A stretch of 16,928 bases of DNA from JAIRTY01 sp050257395 (GTDB taxonomy: Bacteria > Actinomycetota > Actinomycetes > Streptosporangiales > Streptosporangiaceae): contig JBLMWU010000340.1 in NCBI GenBank assembly GCA_050257395.1, positions 1 to 16,928 on the forward strand, in the 5' to 3' direction. The position numbers and the translations under genes were made by a program. The stretch's first letter is position 1. Each line of letters opens with the position of its first letter. Below the pieces are notes generated by a model. The model had not been told where the DNA came from, did no database searches, and saw nothing but the letters and a program-made list of their open reading frames with translations. Positions 1-7,095 of this stretch are shown here, in pieces.

Positions 1-416
1 TCGCGCGAACGGCGCAGCCGCTTGGTCTCGGACCGCCGGTGTTTGTCGGCGAGTCTGCGTTCCCGCGCGCCCCGGCTGGGCTTGGTCGGGCGGCGTTTGG
101 CGGGCGGCGGCGCGGTGGCCGCGGTGAGCAGGGCGGCGAGGCGGCTGACCGCCGCCTGCCGGTTGCGGAGCTGGGAACGGTGCTCGGACGCGCTGACCGT
201 GAGCACGCCGCCGGTCAGCCTGCCTTCGAGAGCGCGCAGTGCGCGTTCCCGCAGCACCGGGCCCAGCGCCTCCGAGGCCGCCACGTCGAAGGAGACCTCC
301 ACCCGGCTGTCGGTGGTGTTCACCGACTGGCCGCCGGGACCCGATGACCGGGAGAACCGCCACGTGAGCTCGTCGGGTGGGATCACCGCGCCGCGGACCT
401 GGATCGGGTCTGTCAC
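1..416 (-). CDS. arfB: Peptidyl-tRNA hydrolase ArfB (3' end outside window)
   Basis: Ribosome-rescue factor: family members enter the empty A site of stalled ribosomes and hydrolyse the peptidyl-tRNA without needing a stop codon. Seen here: the release-factor GGQ motif at residues 28-30 in the context SSGPGGQSVNTTDSRVEV, then the HRSQLRNR helix (79-86), and a strongly basic tail from about residue 107 (AKRRPTKPSRGARERRLADK). In this family the tail enters the mRNA tunnel and distinguishes ArfB from RF1/RF2. E. coli ArfB is 140 residues; 138 complete codons are visible, so only a few residues are lost at the left edge. The GTG start at 416 is chosen because the nearby ATG at 423 is in another frame and hits a stop after three codons; a short GGA lies just upstream. 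No RF-type codon-recognition domain is present. Confidence 0.9.
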   Translation of the reverse strand, partial: MTDPIQVRGAVIPPDELTWRFSRSSGPGGQSVNTTDSRVEVSFDVAASEALGPVLRERALRALEGRLTGGVLTVSASEHRSQLRNRQAAVSRLAALLTAATAPPPAKRRPTKPSRGARERRLADKHRRSETKRLRRSR

Positions 417-778
417 CGTTCCATGATGGATGATCCGCCGGCGGCCCGTGCCTGACGTGTGCCCGGGGATCGCGGCGTCCCGGTCATGTCCTCCGCGATA
501 CACCTCGTGACGGGTGCGGTGAAACGCATAGCGCACATGCCCGCATCACGGTAATTCTTGAATTCATTGTCCAGTCAGTCGATCAGCAGTACATATCGGG
601 GCAATTCAGGCCTCCCCGGCTGTTGCCGCCGCGCCAGGTAATCCCGGTGCGCCGGCGGCCGCACGGGGCAGGCCGCGCATTTGCCACAGGGGAGCATGGT
701 TGCCCCCTCCCGCGGGGTCCTGATGCGGCGTTAGGCTGCCACGCGGGGAGAGGGGCGCATGCCGGCGGGAGGGGACAC
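417..778. other. Divergent intergenic region with an AT-richer island
   Basis: These 362 bases separate arfB (leftward) from the gene at 779 (rightward) and must hold both promoters. The stretch 541-610 is clearly richer in A+T than anything around it, and contains the 8-base palindrome TGAATTCA at 559-566 and a short direct repeat CAGTCAGTC at 572-580. A TGGACA hexamer on the minus strand (567-572) could be a -35 element for arfB, but no convincing -10 follows at 16-18 bases. I see no credible coding frame; the short minus-strand frame at 583-798 has no ribosome site and a composition like a shadow. Confidence 0.5.
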
Positions 779-1237
779 ATGGAGGGCCGCCACCTCATCG
801 CGGAGGGGACCTACGACGGACTGGCCTGGGTCAGCTGGGCCAGGCAGGACCAGCCGCGTGAAGGTGACCTGCTGAGCATGATCCGGATCACGGATGCGGG
901 CGGCCGGATCCTGCACGGCGGCGGCACCGGGGGCCGCCCGCTCGATCCCGGGCAGCTGCTCAAGATCAGTACCGGCGGCAGTGACGAGGGGCCGCGGGTG
1001 CTGCTGGGCCGGGTGCACCCGGACGTCCGGCGGCTCGCCGTGACCACCGGGGACGGGGACGAACTCGAGGTGCCGCTGTACGACCAGCCGGACATCCCCG
1101 GAGTCCGCTTCGCGTCCCTGCTGCTGGCGCGCGACCTGGTGCTCGACTCGTGCGCGGGGTTCGGCGCCGACGGCAAGGAGCTCGAGCGGCTCAGCCTCAA
1201 GCTCCAGCAGGGCCAGTGGGAGAGCCGCCGCCACTGA
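779..1237 (+). CDS. Conserved-looking hypothetical protein, 152 residues
   Basis: Not recognised. The ATG at 779 is selected because GGGAGGGG (767-774) lies just before it; the open frame reaches back to 623 but upstream codons have no ribosome site and an arginine/proline-rich shadow composition. The product is soluble: no signal peptide, no membrane segment. It alternates short hydrophobic strands and glycine/aspartate turns (for example MIRITDAGGRILHGGG at 34-49 and RRLAVTTGDGDELEVPLYD at 84-102), which suggests a mostly beta fold, ending in a charged helix (132-146, KELERLSLKLQQG). One cysteine (125). The real gene is on this strand: the opposite frames at 731-1234 and 811-1458 lack starts with ribosome sites and run into the next gene. 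Followed by a tandem-repeat spacer and the LLM oxidoreductase on the same strand. Confidence 0.72.
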   Translation: MEGRHLIAEGTYDGLAWVSWARQDQPREGDLLSMIRITDAGGRILHGGGTGGRPLDPGQLLKISTGGSDEGPRVLLGRVHPDVRRLAVTTGDGDELEVPLYDQPDIPGVRFASLLLARDLVLDSCAGFGADGKELERLSLKLQQGQWESRRH

Positions 1238-1240
1238 GGC

Positions 1241-1315
1241 GGGCCCGCTGCGGGCGGGCCTGCTGAAAAAGGGCCGGCTGCAGACGGGCCCGCCGCGGAC
1301 GGCTCTGCCAAGCTG
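1241..1315 (+). repeat. Five degenerate 15-bp tandem units
   Basis: The spacer between the genes at 779 and 1321 is built of consecutive 15-base units starting at 1241, 1256, 1271, 1286 and 1301. Units 1 to 4 begin GGGCC and share the pattern GGGCCNGCTGCNGAC with a few substitutions; unit 5 is weaker. The first unit and the beginning of the second can also fold as a hairpin (GGCCCGC 1242-1248, GCGGGCC 1254-1260) placed right after the stop codon, so the region may double as a terminator for the upstream gene. Confidence 0.6.
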
Positions 1316-1320
1316 AGGTC

Positions 1321-2187
1321 ATGGCGCCTGCGAACAGTCCGCTGCGGTTTGCGGCCGGAGTCCCCAACGTCGGGCCGTTCGGCGACGCCCGGCTGCTGAC
1401 GGACCTGGCGGTGGCGGCCGAGGACAGCGGCTGGGACGGCTTCTTCCTCTGGGACCACCTGCTCTACCGGGACCAGGGCTGGCCGGTCGCCGACCCCACC
1501 GTGGTCATCGCCGCCGTGGCCGCCCGCACCAGCCGGATCCGGTTCGGCGTGCTGATGAACCTGCTGGCGCGGCGCCGGGTGGGCAAGGTGGCACGCGAAA
1601 CGGTCACCCTCGACCGGCTGTCCGGCGGGCGGCTCATCGTCGGCGCCGGGCTCGGCTCGCTGGCCGAGGAGTTCACCTCCTTCGGCGAGTCCGCCGATCC
1701 CCGCCAGCGGGCGGCCGCCCTGGACGAGTCCCTGGCCGCGCTGGCGGCGCTATGGCGCGGTGAACCGGTGACCTTCCACGGCGAGCACGTGACCATCGAC
1801 GACGTGACCATGCTCCCGCCGCCGGTCCAGCAGCCCCGCATCCCCATCTGGTGCGGCGGCCGGTGGCCGCACCGGGCGCCGTTCCGGCGGGCCGCCCGGT
1901 GGGACGGGGTGATGCCCACCCACACCGGCTACGGCCTCGGCGAGACCATGCCGCCGTCCGAGCTGGCGGCGGTGCTGCGCTACGCCGGGGAGCACCGGGA
2001 GTCGGCAGCCCCGCTGGCGGTCGCCCTGGAAGGCCGCACCGACGGATCGGCCGCGGACCGCGGTGGCGCGTACGTGGCCCCCTACCGCGAGGCCGGGCTG
2101 ACCTGGTGGGTGGAAGCGCTGGGCTGGTGGCGCGGCAGCCCGGACGACGCGCTGGCCCGGGTCCGGCAGGGCCCGCCGCTGCTGTAG
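1321..2187 (+). CDS. LLM-class flavin/F420-dependent oxidoreductase
   Basis: A member of the bacterial-luciferase-like monooxygenase superfamily, TIM-barrel enzymes that use FMN or, often in actinomycetes, coenzyme F420. Visible: N-terminal strand FAAGVPNVGPFGD (10-22), the helix/strand AAEDSGWDGFFLWDHLLY (32-49), ARTSRIRFGVLMN (68-80) and the hallmark block ETVTLDRLSGGRLIVGAGLG (93-112), then EEFTSFG (116-122), where family members place substrate and cofactor contacts. PPPVQQPRIPIWCGGRW (166-182) is the conserved late strand. At 288 residues it is slightly shorter than typical 300-350 members and the insertion region is compact. ATG at 1321 follows GAGG (1315-1318). Substrate cannot be read from the sequence, and the choice between FMN and F420 is an inference from the lineage. 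Confidence 0.9.
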   Translation: MAPANSPLRFAAGVPNVGPFGDARLLTDLAVAAEDSGWDGFFLWDHLLYRDQGWPVADPTVVIAAVAARTSRIRFGVLMNLLARRRVGKVARETVTLDRLSGGRLIVGAGLGSLAEEFTSFGESADPRQRAAALDESLAALAALWRGEPVTFHGEHVTIDDVTMLPPPVQQPRIPIWCGGRWPHRAPFRRAARWDGVMPTHTGYGLGETMPPSELAAVLRYAGEHRESAAPLAVALEGRTDGSAADRGGAYVAPYREAGLTWWVEALGWWRGSPDDALARVRQGPPLL

Positions 2188-2196
2188 GGCGGGCCC
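2169..2196 (+). terminator. Hairpin straddling the oxidoreductase stop codon
   Basis: GGGCCCGCC (2169-2177) pairs perfectly with GGCGGGCCC (2188-2196) across a 10-base loop that contains the TAG stop codon at 2185-2187. There is no T-run, as is common for actinomycete terminators. Confidence 0.55.
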
Positions 2197-2287
2197 GATT
2201 CAGCCGCCGCGGTGACACCGATCAGATACTTTGTGATGGTTCCGGCGGCCCTGGCCCGGGGGCCGCGCTCCCCCCGGAGGTGCCAGC

Positions 2288-2638
2288 GTGCTGGCAGGCG
2301 ATCTTTCCGGCGCGCACGGCTACCAGAGCTACCCGCTCACGGGGTCGCCCGCGCGGCGGCTGCAAGATGACACCGCCCGGCTGCTCCGCGGCGGCAACGT
2401 GCCGCGCTGTCCGCACCCCGGCGAGCCGTCGTTCTGGTTCCTGCCGGCCGGCCTGCTCGCCTGCGCGCCGTGCGCGAGCGAACTCCTGGACGCCCCGGCG
2501 GGCGCGGAGCCGGCCTGCCAGGCGTGCGGCGGCCCGGCCGCGGCCGTGGCCGCCTGGGTGGTGGGCGACGTGCCGTGCATCGCGGCCCTGTGCGGCCCCT
2601 GCCACGGCACCGGGCTCGTCCCGCTGGTGCCGAACTGA
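2288..2638 (+). CDS. Cysteine-rich putative zinc-binding protein, 116 residues
   Basis: Function unknown. The GTG at 2288 is preceded by GGAGG at 2276-2280 with a 7-base gap, which decides strand and start. Eight cysteines stand at 41, 59, 62, 77, 80, 97, 102 and 105, forming three CxxC knuckles (LACAPC, PACQAC, ALCGPC) plus isolated C41 and C97; H43 and H106 are also available. Spacing is enough for two tetrahedral zinc sites in a zinc-ribbon-like fold. No signal peptide or membrane segment, so it is presumably cytosolic. The 100-base leader holds a hairpin (GCGGCCC 2245-2251, GGGCCGC 2260-2266). A minus-strand frame over the same bases (2222-2605) lacks a ribosome site and is arginine/alanine rich. 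It could be a nucleic-acid-binding or redox protein; I cannot decide. Confidence 0.7.
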   Translation: MLAGDLSGAHGYQSYPLTGSPARRLQDDTARLLRGGNVPRCPHPGEPSFWFLPAGLLACAPCASELLDAPAGAEPACQACGGPAAAVAAWVVGDVPCIAALCGPCHGTGLVPLVPN

Positions 2639-2657
2639 CCCGCTGCCGAACTGGCCT

Positions 2658-2678
2658 GCTGCCGCCGGCCGTGGCAGC
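2658..2678. terminator. Weak hairpin between convergent genes
   Basis: GCTGCC (2658-2663) and GGCAGC (2673-2678) form a 6-bp stem with a 9-base loop in the 57-base gap between two convergent genes. Position fits a bidirectional terminator, but the stem is short. Confidence 0.3.
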
Positions 2679-2695
2679 CGGAGCCAGGCGGCCGG

Positions 2696-4396
2696 TCAGT
2701 GCGGGCAGGGCGGCGACGGGCTGGTCACCAGCGGCATCCGCCAGGCGGCCGCGCCCGCGGCCACGACCTCGGCGGCGGCCCGCAGGCCGGGCCTGCCGTG
2801 CACCGGCTCGTGGCTGAGGAACGCCCGGACCGCCTCCAGCACCGCCGGGTCCCCCAGCAGTTCCCCGTGGAAGGCGGGCACCACCTCGACATTGGCGGCC
2901 AGCGGGCAGGCCGGCATGGTGACCGCGTCGGCGAGCGGCATGAACTGGAGCGACCTGGCCAGCCGGGGATGCGCGAGCACGGCGAACCGGGCGCCGAGGC
3001 TGTCGACCGAGTTCACGAACGTCTGGGCGCCGGTGGTCCCGAACGGGGACAGCCCGCCCACGAACCAGATCACGCCGCGCAGCTCAGCGCCTGCCACCAG
3101 GCCGGGATTGGCCCCGTCCAGGCTGGGATAGCTGTCCTGGCCCGGCGCGATGATCGGGCTGAGCAGCACCACCGAGCCCAGCGGGACGCGGGGGTGCAGG
3201 GCGAGCATGGCATCCACCCCGAGGGTGCCCTCGCTCTCCGCGACGATGTCCACCCGCCGGCCGGTCTCCCGGTACAGCTGCAGCAGCTGGGCCGTGACCC
3301 GGTGGCCCAGCACGGTCAGCGACAGGTTGCTGGCCGTGGGCCCGTGCGGCAGCGGCTGCCCGGTCCTGCTCAGCCCCCGGTAGGAGAACTGCTGGACCCA
3401 GCGGCCGGGCAGCACCCGGTGCACGTCGCCCGCGTGGTTGCAGCAGGAGGAGCCGAACCCGGCGAGCACCAGCACCGCTATCCGCCCGCGCGGTGATCGG
3501 TGGCCCGCCAGGTGGGTGGCTGACACCGGCGGTGGCGCCTGCAGGCCGGTGACCGCCGGCCCGGTCCCCTTCCCGGCCGGGGCGGCGCTACTGATGGGAG
3601 CGGCCCCGCGGGGGTGCGGGGCCGCGCTGCGCACTCCGACGAAGAACGCCAGCCTGGTCACCCCGATCACCAGCGCGATGGCGCCGATGGCGGCTATCGG
3701 CGCCAGCGGCAGGTGGGTGCGGGCCTGCTGCCGCCCATGCACCACCCCGGTCGTCACGCCGTACCAGGCCCGGGCGTTGAAGAGACCGGCGAGCCCGGCG
3801 ACCGCCACCCCGCCGCCGGTGGGCAGCCGCCCGATCAGGGCGGCGGCCAGGGTGAGCACCGCGAAATCAGCGAGCAGCCACCCGGCCGCGGACGCCGGGG
3901 GCAGCGCCTGCCACCACCACGCCAGCACCCCGCCGTGGCTCATCGGCAGCATCAGCAGCACCATCGCGGCCAGCGAGGCGAGGAACGGCCAGGAGAACGG
4001 GACCACCGACGCGCCGAACATCAGCGCCACCACCGGCGACAGCAGCACTCCGGCGATCGCGGTCAGGGTCACCGACGACCACCACAGCACCAGCAGCGGC
4101 GGCGGGGTGGAGCCCGCGGGCCAGGCCAGCCGGATAAGCCCCGCGTTCACCCCGGAGCGCACCGCCAGCAGCGCCACCACCCCGGCGACGAAGACCGGCC
4201 AGGGCAGCCCGTACCCGTACAGCCAGCGCAGGTCGTGGTAGACGGCCAGCGGCGGCAGCGCGGTGACCTGGGGGGCCAGCCCCCGGGCGGCTGGTGCGAG
4301 CGCAGCCAGCAGCGCCGCCTCAGCAACGGCTCCACCGGCGGCCGCGGCCAGCAGCCACCGGTGCGCCAGGAAACCCGGCGCGGCGTCCCCCCGCAT
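2696..4396 (-). CDS. Multi-pass membrane protein with C-terminal alpha/beta hydrolase domain
   Basis: The 566-residue product has two parts. Residues 1-255 contain about six or seven hydrophobic segments (roughly 13-37, 66-90, 100-130, 133-152, 172-190, 195-210, 230-253). After a Pro/Ala/Gly linker (256-302), residues 303-530 look like an alpha/beta hydrolase: strand RIAVLVLAGFGSS (305-317), then VDIVAESEGTLGVDAM (382-397), a nucleophile elbow with S388 in the form AESEG, and late FHGELLG with H510 as the likely catalytic histidine; D490 is a candidate acid. Paired cysteines C318-C319 follow the first strand. The domain would sit in the cytoplasm or outside depending on topology, which I cannot settle. 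Esterase, lipase or thioesterase activity is possible; the substrate is unknown. ATG at 4396 follows AGGA. It lies 89 bases after the ABC ATPase gene on the same strand, so read-through is possible. Confidence 0.8.
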   Translation of the reverse strand: MRGDAAPGFLAHRWLLAAAAGGAVAEAALLAALAPAARGLAPQVTALPPLAVYHDLRWLYGYGLPWPVFVAGVVALLAVRSGVNAGLIRLAWPAGSTPPPLLVLWWSSVTLTAIAGVLLSPVVALMFGASVVPFSWPFLASLAAMVLLMLPMSHGGVLAWWWQALPPASAAGWLLADFAVLTLAAALIGRLPTGGGVAVAGLAGLFNARAWYGVTTGVVHGRQQARTHLPLAPIAAIGAIALVIGVTRLAFFVGVRSAAPHPRGAAPISSAAPAGKGTGPAVTGLQAPPPVSATHLAGHRSPRGRIAVLVLAGFGSSCCNHAGDVHRVLPGRWVQQFSYRGLSRTGQPLPHGPTASNLSLTVLGHRVTAQLLQLYRETGRRVDIVAESEGTLGVDAMLALHPRVPLGSVVLLSPIIAPGQDSYPSLDGANPGLVAGAELRGVIWFVGGLSPFGTTGAQTFVNSVDSLGARFAVLAHPRLARSLQFMPLADAVTMPACPLAANVEVVPAFHGELLGDPAVLEAVRAFLSHEPVHGRPGLRAAAEVVAAGAAAWRMPLVTSPSPPCPH

Positions 4397-4433
4397 ACGT
4401 CCTATGATCCTCCCCCGGCCGCCCGCCGCTACT

Positions 4434-4443
4434 GGATATATCC
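4434..4443 (-). promoter_or_regulatory. GGATATATCC palindrome upstream of the membrane hydrolase
   Basis: A perfect 10-base palindrome in the 89-base gap upstream of the gene starting at 4396. It includes TATATC, which could serve as a -10 element on the minus strand; the hexamer 17 bases upstream (TGCCCA) is a poor -35. Low-A+T surroundings make this short AT block stand out. Confidence 0.3.
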
Positions 4444-4485
4444 CCCAGAATGCGGAATGGGCACCTGCCTGCCGCTCCGCCCCGG

Positions 4486-5313
4486 TTAGAGCCGGCCGGC
4501 CTCGGTGATGCGCCGCAGGAACCGGCGCGTCCGCTCGTCACGCGGGCCGGTGAACAGCTCGGCGGGCGGGGCCTGCTCGATGATCCGCCCTTCGGCGAGG
4601 AAGCACACCCGGTGCGCGACGTCCCGGGCGAAGCCCATCTCGTGGGTGGCGATGAGCATGGTCATGCCGCTGGCGGCCAGTTCCCTGATCACGTCCAGCA
4701 CCTCGGCCACCAGCTCCGGGTCGAGCGCGCTGGTGACCTCGTCCAGCAGCATGATCTGCGGCCTCATGGCCAGGGCGCGGACGATCGCCACCCGCTGCTG
4801 CTGCCCGCCGGACAGCCGGTCGGGGTAGTCGGCCGCCCGGCCGGCCAGCCCGAACCGGTCCAGCAGGGCGCGCGCCTCCTCCTCGGCGCGGGCCCGCGGC
4901 AGCCCCAGCGCCTTGACCGGGGCGAGGGTGATGTTCCGCAGCACGGTCATGTGCGGGAACAGGTTGTAGGACTGGAACACGATGCCGATGTGCCGCCGCA
5001 CCAGGTTCTGGTCGGTCCCGGGCGCGGTGACGTCGTGCCCCCACAGCCAGATCCGGCCGGAGTCCACCGGCTCCAGCAGGTTGGCGCAGCGCAGCAGGGT
5101 GGACTTGCCGGAGCCGGACGCCCCGATCAGGCAGATCACCTCGTGGGTGGCGACCGACAGGTCGAGCCCGGCCAGCACGGTGTTGGCGCCGAACGACTTG
5201 TGCAGGCCCTCGAACCGGATCGCCTCGGTGGCCGCCCCCGCCGGGCCCGCCCCCACCGGGCCCGCCCCGGCCCCGCCGGTCACGGCCCCATCTGCCCCGG
5301 CCTGGCCGGTCAC
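4486..5313 (-). CDS. Polar amino-acid-type ABC transporter ATPase
   Basis: Nucleotide-binding subunit that powers import through the permease and solute-binding protein encoded just upstream; GlnQ/HisP-like. All motifs are present: Walker A GASGSGKST (64-72), Q-loop Q114, signature LSGGQQQR (167-174), Walker B IMLLDE (187-192), D-loop SALD (195-198) and H-loop H224. The usual 240-residue core begins about residue 30 (EAIRFEGL). Before it lies a Gly/Ala/Pro-rich stretch with no family counterpart. The GTG at 5313 overlaps the permease stop codon in the arrangement GTGA, giving 275 residues; a second in-frame GTG at 5283 lies in a duplicated copy of the start region and would give 265. The open frame extends further upstream to 6003 but that is the permease read in a wrong frame. 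Last gene of the importer operon. Confidence 0.92.
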   Translation of the reverse strand: MTGQAGADGAVTGGAGAGPVGAGPAGAATEAIRFEGLHKSFGANTVLAGLDLSVATHEVICLIGASGSGKSTLLRCANLLEPVDSGRIWLWGHDVTAPGTDQNLVRRHIGIVFQSYNLFPHMTVLRNITLAPVKALGLPRARAEEEARALLDRFGLAGRAADYPDRLSGGQQQRVAIVRALAMRPQIMLLDEVTSALDPELVAEVLDVIRELAASGMTMLIATHEMGFARDVAHRVCFLAEGRIIEQAPPAELFTGPRDERTRRFLRRITEAGRL

Positions 5314-5316
5314 GGC
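5264..5316 (-). repeat. 23-bp direct repeat duplicating the ATPase start region
   Basis: Positions 5264-5286 and 5294-5316 match at 21 of 23 bases with a 30-base period. Each copy carries GTGACCGGC on the minus strand, so both possible ATPase start codons (5313 and 5283) sit in equivalent surroundings, ten codons apart and in frame. Confidence 0.7.
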
Positions 5317-6212
5317 AGGCCCCCGGCGAGCCGGCGGCGGCGGTCCCGGGCCACCAGCCGGTCGGTGAACCGGGCCAGCGGGATGGTCAGGATCAGGAAC
5401 AGCAGGGCGGCCACGGTGAAGCTGGAGTAGTTGAAAACCGTGCTGCCGTAGATCTGGGCGGCCTGGTTGGCCTCGATCGCCCCGATCACGCCGACCAGGG
5501 CGGTGTCCTTCTGCAGGCTGATGAAGTCGTTCAGCAGCGGCGGGATGATGTTGCGCACCGCCTGCGGGAGGACCACGTACCGCAGGGTGGAGGCCTGGGA
5601 CAGGCCGAGCGAGCGGGCCGCCGCCACCTGGCTCTGGTGCACCGAGTTCAGCCCGGCCCGGTACACCTCGGACACGTACGCCGAGTAGGACAGGGTCAGC
5701 GCCGCCACCCCGTAGATGGTGTTGGACTGGCTGGAGATGAACGGCAGCCGCAGCGCCGGGACGCCGAGACCCAGCGCGTAGACGACCAGGATCAGCGGGA
5801 CCCCGCGGAAGAAGTCCACGTAGATCACGCAGAGCGCGCGCAGCGGGGTCAGCACCGGCCCGGTGGACTGGCGGACCAGCGCGACCGCCAGCGCCAGCAC
5901 CAGGATCAGCACCTCGGCCACCAGGAACATCCGGATGTTCAGCCACAGGGCCGCGCCGACCGAGTAGTAGCCCTGCCGGGGGTTGCCGATGAACGACTGC
6001 CACATGTCGTGCGGGCTGAAGAACGTGTGCCGCACCTCGGCGCTGCCCGGCGCGAGCAGGAAAACGGCGGCCAGCGCCGCGACCACCACCAGGGTGCTGA
6101 CGGTGGACACCGCGGCGCCCCGCCGCCCGCTGCCGAGCAGCCGGGGACCGCGCCCGGTGGCCATGAACGACTCCGGCGGCTGCCAGGCCGTGGCGAGCTG
6201 GTCGTCGGTCAT
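5310..6212 (-). CDS. Polar amino-acid-type ABC transporter permease
   Basis: Membrane channel subunit of the HisM/GlnP family. The product has 300 residues. A cytoplasmic N-terminus (1-35) is followed by a hydrophobic segment 36-53, an external stretch (54-85) and about four or five further membrane segments (88-114, 124-150, 165-182, 236-250, 263-281). The coupling loop that docks on the ATPase reads AAARSLGLSQASTLRYVVLP (197-216) and matches the EAA-loop pattern of this family, followed by QAVRNIIPPLLNDFISLQKDTAL (217-239). Only one permease gene is present, so the channel would be a homodimer. ATG at 6212 lies 19 bases after the solute-binding protein gene; no strong ribosome site is seen, which suggests translational coupling. 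Its stop overlaps the ATPase start by four bases. Confidence 0.92.
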   Translation of the reverse strand: MTDDQLATAWQPPESFMATGRGPRLLGSGRRGAAVSTVSTLVVVAALAAVFLLAPGSAEVRHTFFSPHDMWQSFIGNPRQGYYSVGAALWLNIRMFLVAEVLILVLALAVALVRQSTGPVLTPLRALCVIYVDFFRGVPLILVVYALGLGVPALRLPFISSQSNTIYGVAALTLSYSAYVSEVYRAGLNSVHQSQVAAARSLGLSQASTLRYVVLPQAVRNIIPPLLNDFISLQKDTALVGVIGAIEANQAAQIYGSTVFNYSSFTVAALLFLILTIPLARFTDRLVARDRRRRLAGGLP

Positions 6213-6231
6213 GCCGGGGCGGTCTCGCAGC

Positions 6232-7095
6232 TCAGGGCTTGATGGTGGGCACGCTCAGGTAGATCTGCAGGTACTTCTTCTGCAGCGACGCCAGCGTGCC
6301 GTTGCTCTTCAGCGTCGACAGCGCCTTGTTGACGCAGGCCACCAGCGGGTTGCCCTTGCTGAACACCAGCCCGTAGTGCTCGCCGGTGCTGGGGAACTGC
6401 GCGACCATGACCGAGCCGGGGATCTCCGAGGAGGAGATGAACTGGGCGGTCGGCGTGTCCGTGACCAGCGCCGCGATCTGGTGGCTCTGCAGCGCCTGCT
6501 TCACGTCGTTGAGGGTGTTGAACACCTTCGGCTGGCTGGTGGGCTGGATCTGGCTGTTGATGAACGCCAGGCTGGTGGTGCCCACCTGGTCGCCGAACAC
6601 GTAGCCCTTGAGGTCGGCCGGGCTGTGCTTGCTGACGATCGGCGTGCCCTTGAGCGCGACCAGGGCCTGCTGGACGTCGTAGTAGCTGTCCGAGAAGCTC
6701 ACCGCCTGGGCCCGCTGCGGCGTGTAGGAGACCTCGTTGATGTCGAAGTCGAACTTCTTCGGGCCGGGCGCGTACGAGGTGTTGAACGGCACGTACGCCC
6801 ACTTCACCTGGGCGGCCTTGAACCCGAGCTGGGCGGCCACCGCGTAGGCGACGGCGCTCTCGTAGCCCTTGCCGCTCGCCGGGTTGTTGTTCGCGAACCA
6901 GGGCGGATAGACGGGCTTGTCCGTGCCGACGGTGAGCACCCCGGGCTGGTAGAGGTGCTGCCGGATGCCTGCGGGCGAGCAGGCGGCCGCCGCCGGGCTG
7001 CCCGAGGCGGTGCTGCCGCCGCCACCGCTGCTGCCGCACGCCGCCAGGCCGGCGCCGAGTACGGCCACGGCTGCGGTCAGGAAGATTCGTCGCAT
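6232..7095 (-). CDS. ABC transporter solute-binding lipoprotein, family 3
   Basis: Extracellular receptor of the importer, 287 residues. The first 19 residues form a lipoprotein signal peptide ending in the lipobox LAAC, with C20 as lipidation site, followed by a Gly/Ser spacer (21-34). The fold starts at LTVGTDKPVYPPWF (54-67); GKGYESAVAYAVAAQLGF (75-92), FDFDINEVSYTPQRAQ (115-130) and VSFSDSYYDVQQALV (132-146) follow the pattern of amino-acid-binding members, including the Arg at 128 that in relatives binds an alpha-carboxylate. GDQVGTTSLAFI (168-179) and TDTPTAQF (212-219) are the second-lobe contacts. C39 and C254 may form a disulfide. The ATG at 7095 lies inside the M24 gene, with a 19-base overlap. 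The ligand is probably a polar, amino-acid-like compound; identity cannot be read. Confidence 0.93.
   Translation of the reverse strand: MRRIFLTAAVAVLGAGLAACGSSGGGGSTASGSPAAAACSPAGIRQHLYQPGVLTVGTDKPVYPPWFANNNPASGKGYESAVAYAVAAQLGFKAAQVKWAYVPFNTSYAPGPKKFDFDINEVSYTPQRAQAVSFSDSYYDVQQALVALKGTPIVSKHSPADLKGYVFGDQVGTTSLAFINSQIQPTSQPKVFNTLNDVKQALQSHQIAALVTDTPTAQFISSSEIPGSVMVAQFPSTGEHYGLVFSKGNPLVACVNKALSTLKSNGTLASLQKKYLQIYLSVPTIKP

Noticed and set aside
1851..3131. A 426-codon plus-strand frame across the LLM gene end and two following genes
   Set aside because: Proline/arginine-rich shadow composition and no ribosome site; it conflicts with three genes that carry recognisable motifs or starts.
4486..6003. 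A 505-codon frame suggesting a permease-ATPase fusion
   Set aside because: Its first half is the permease read in the wrong frame; the permease has its own stop overlapping the ATPase GTG.
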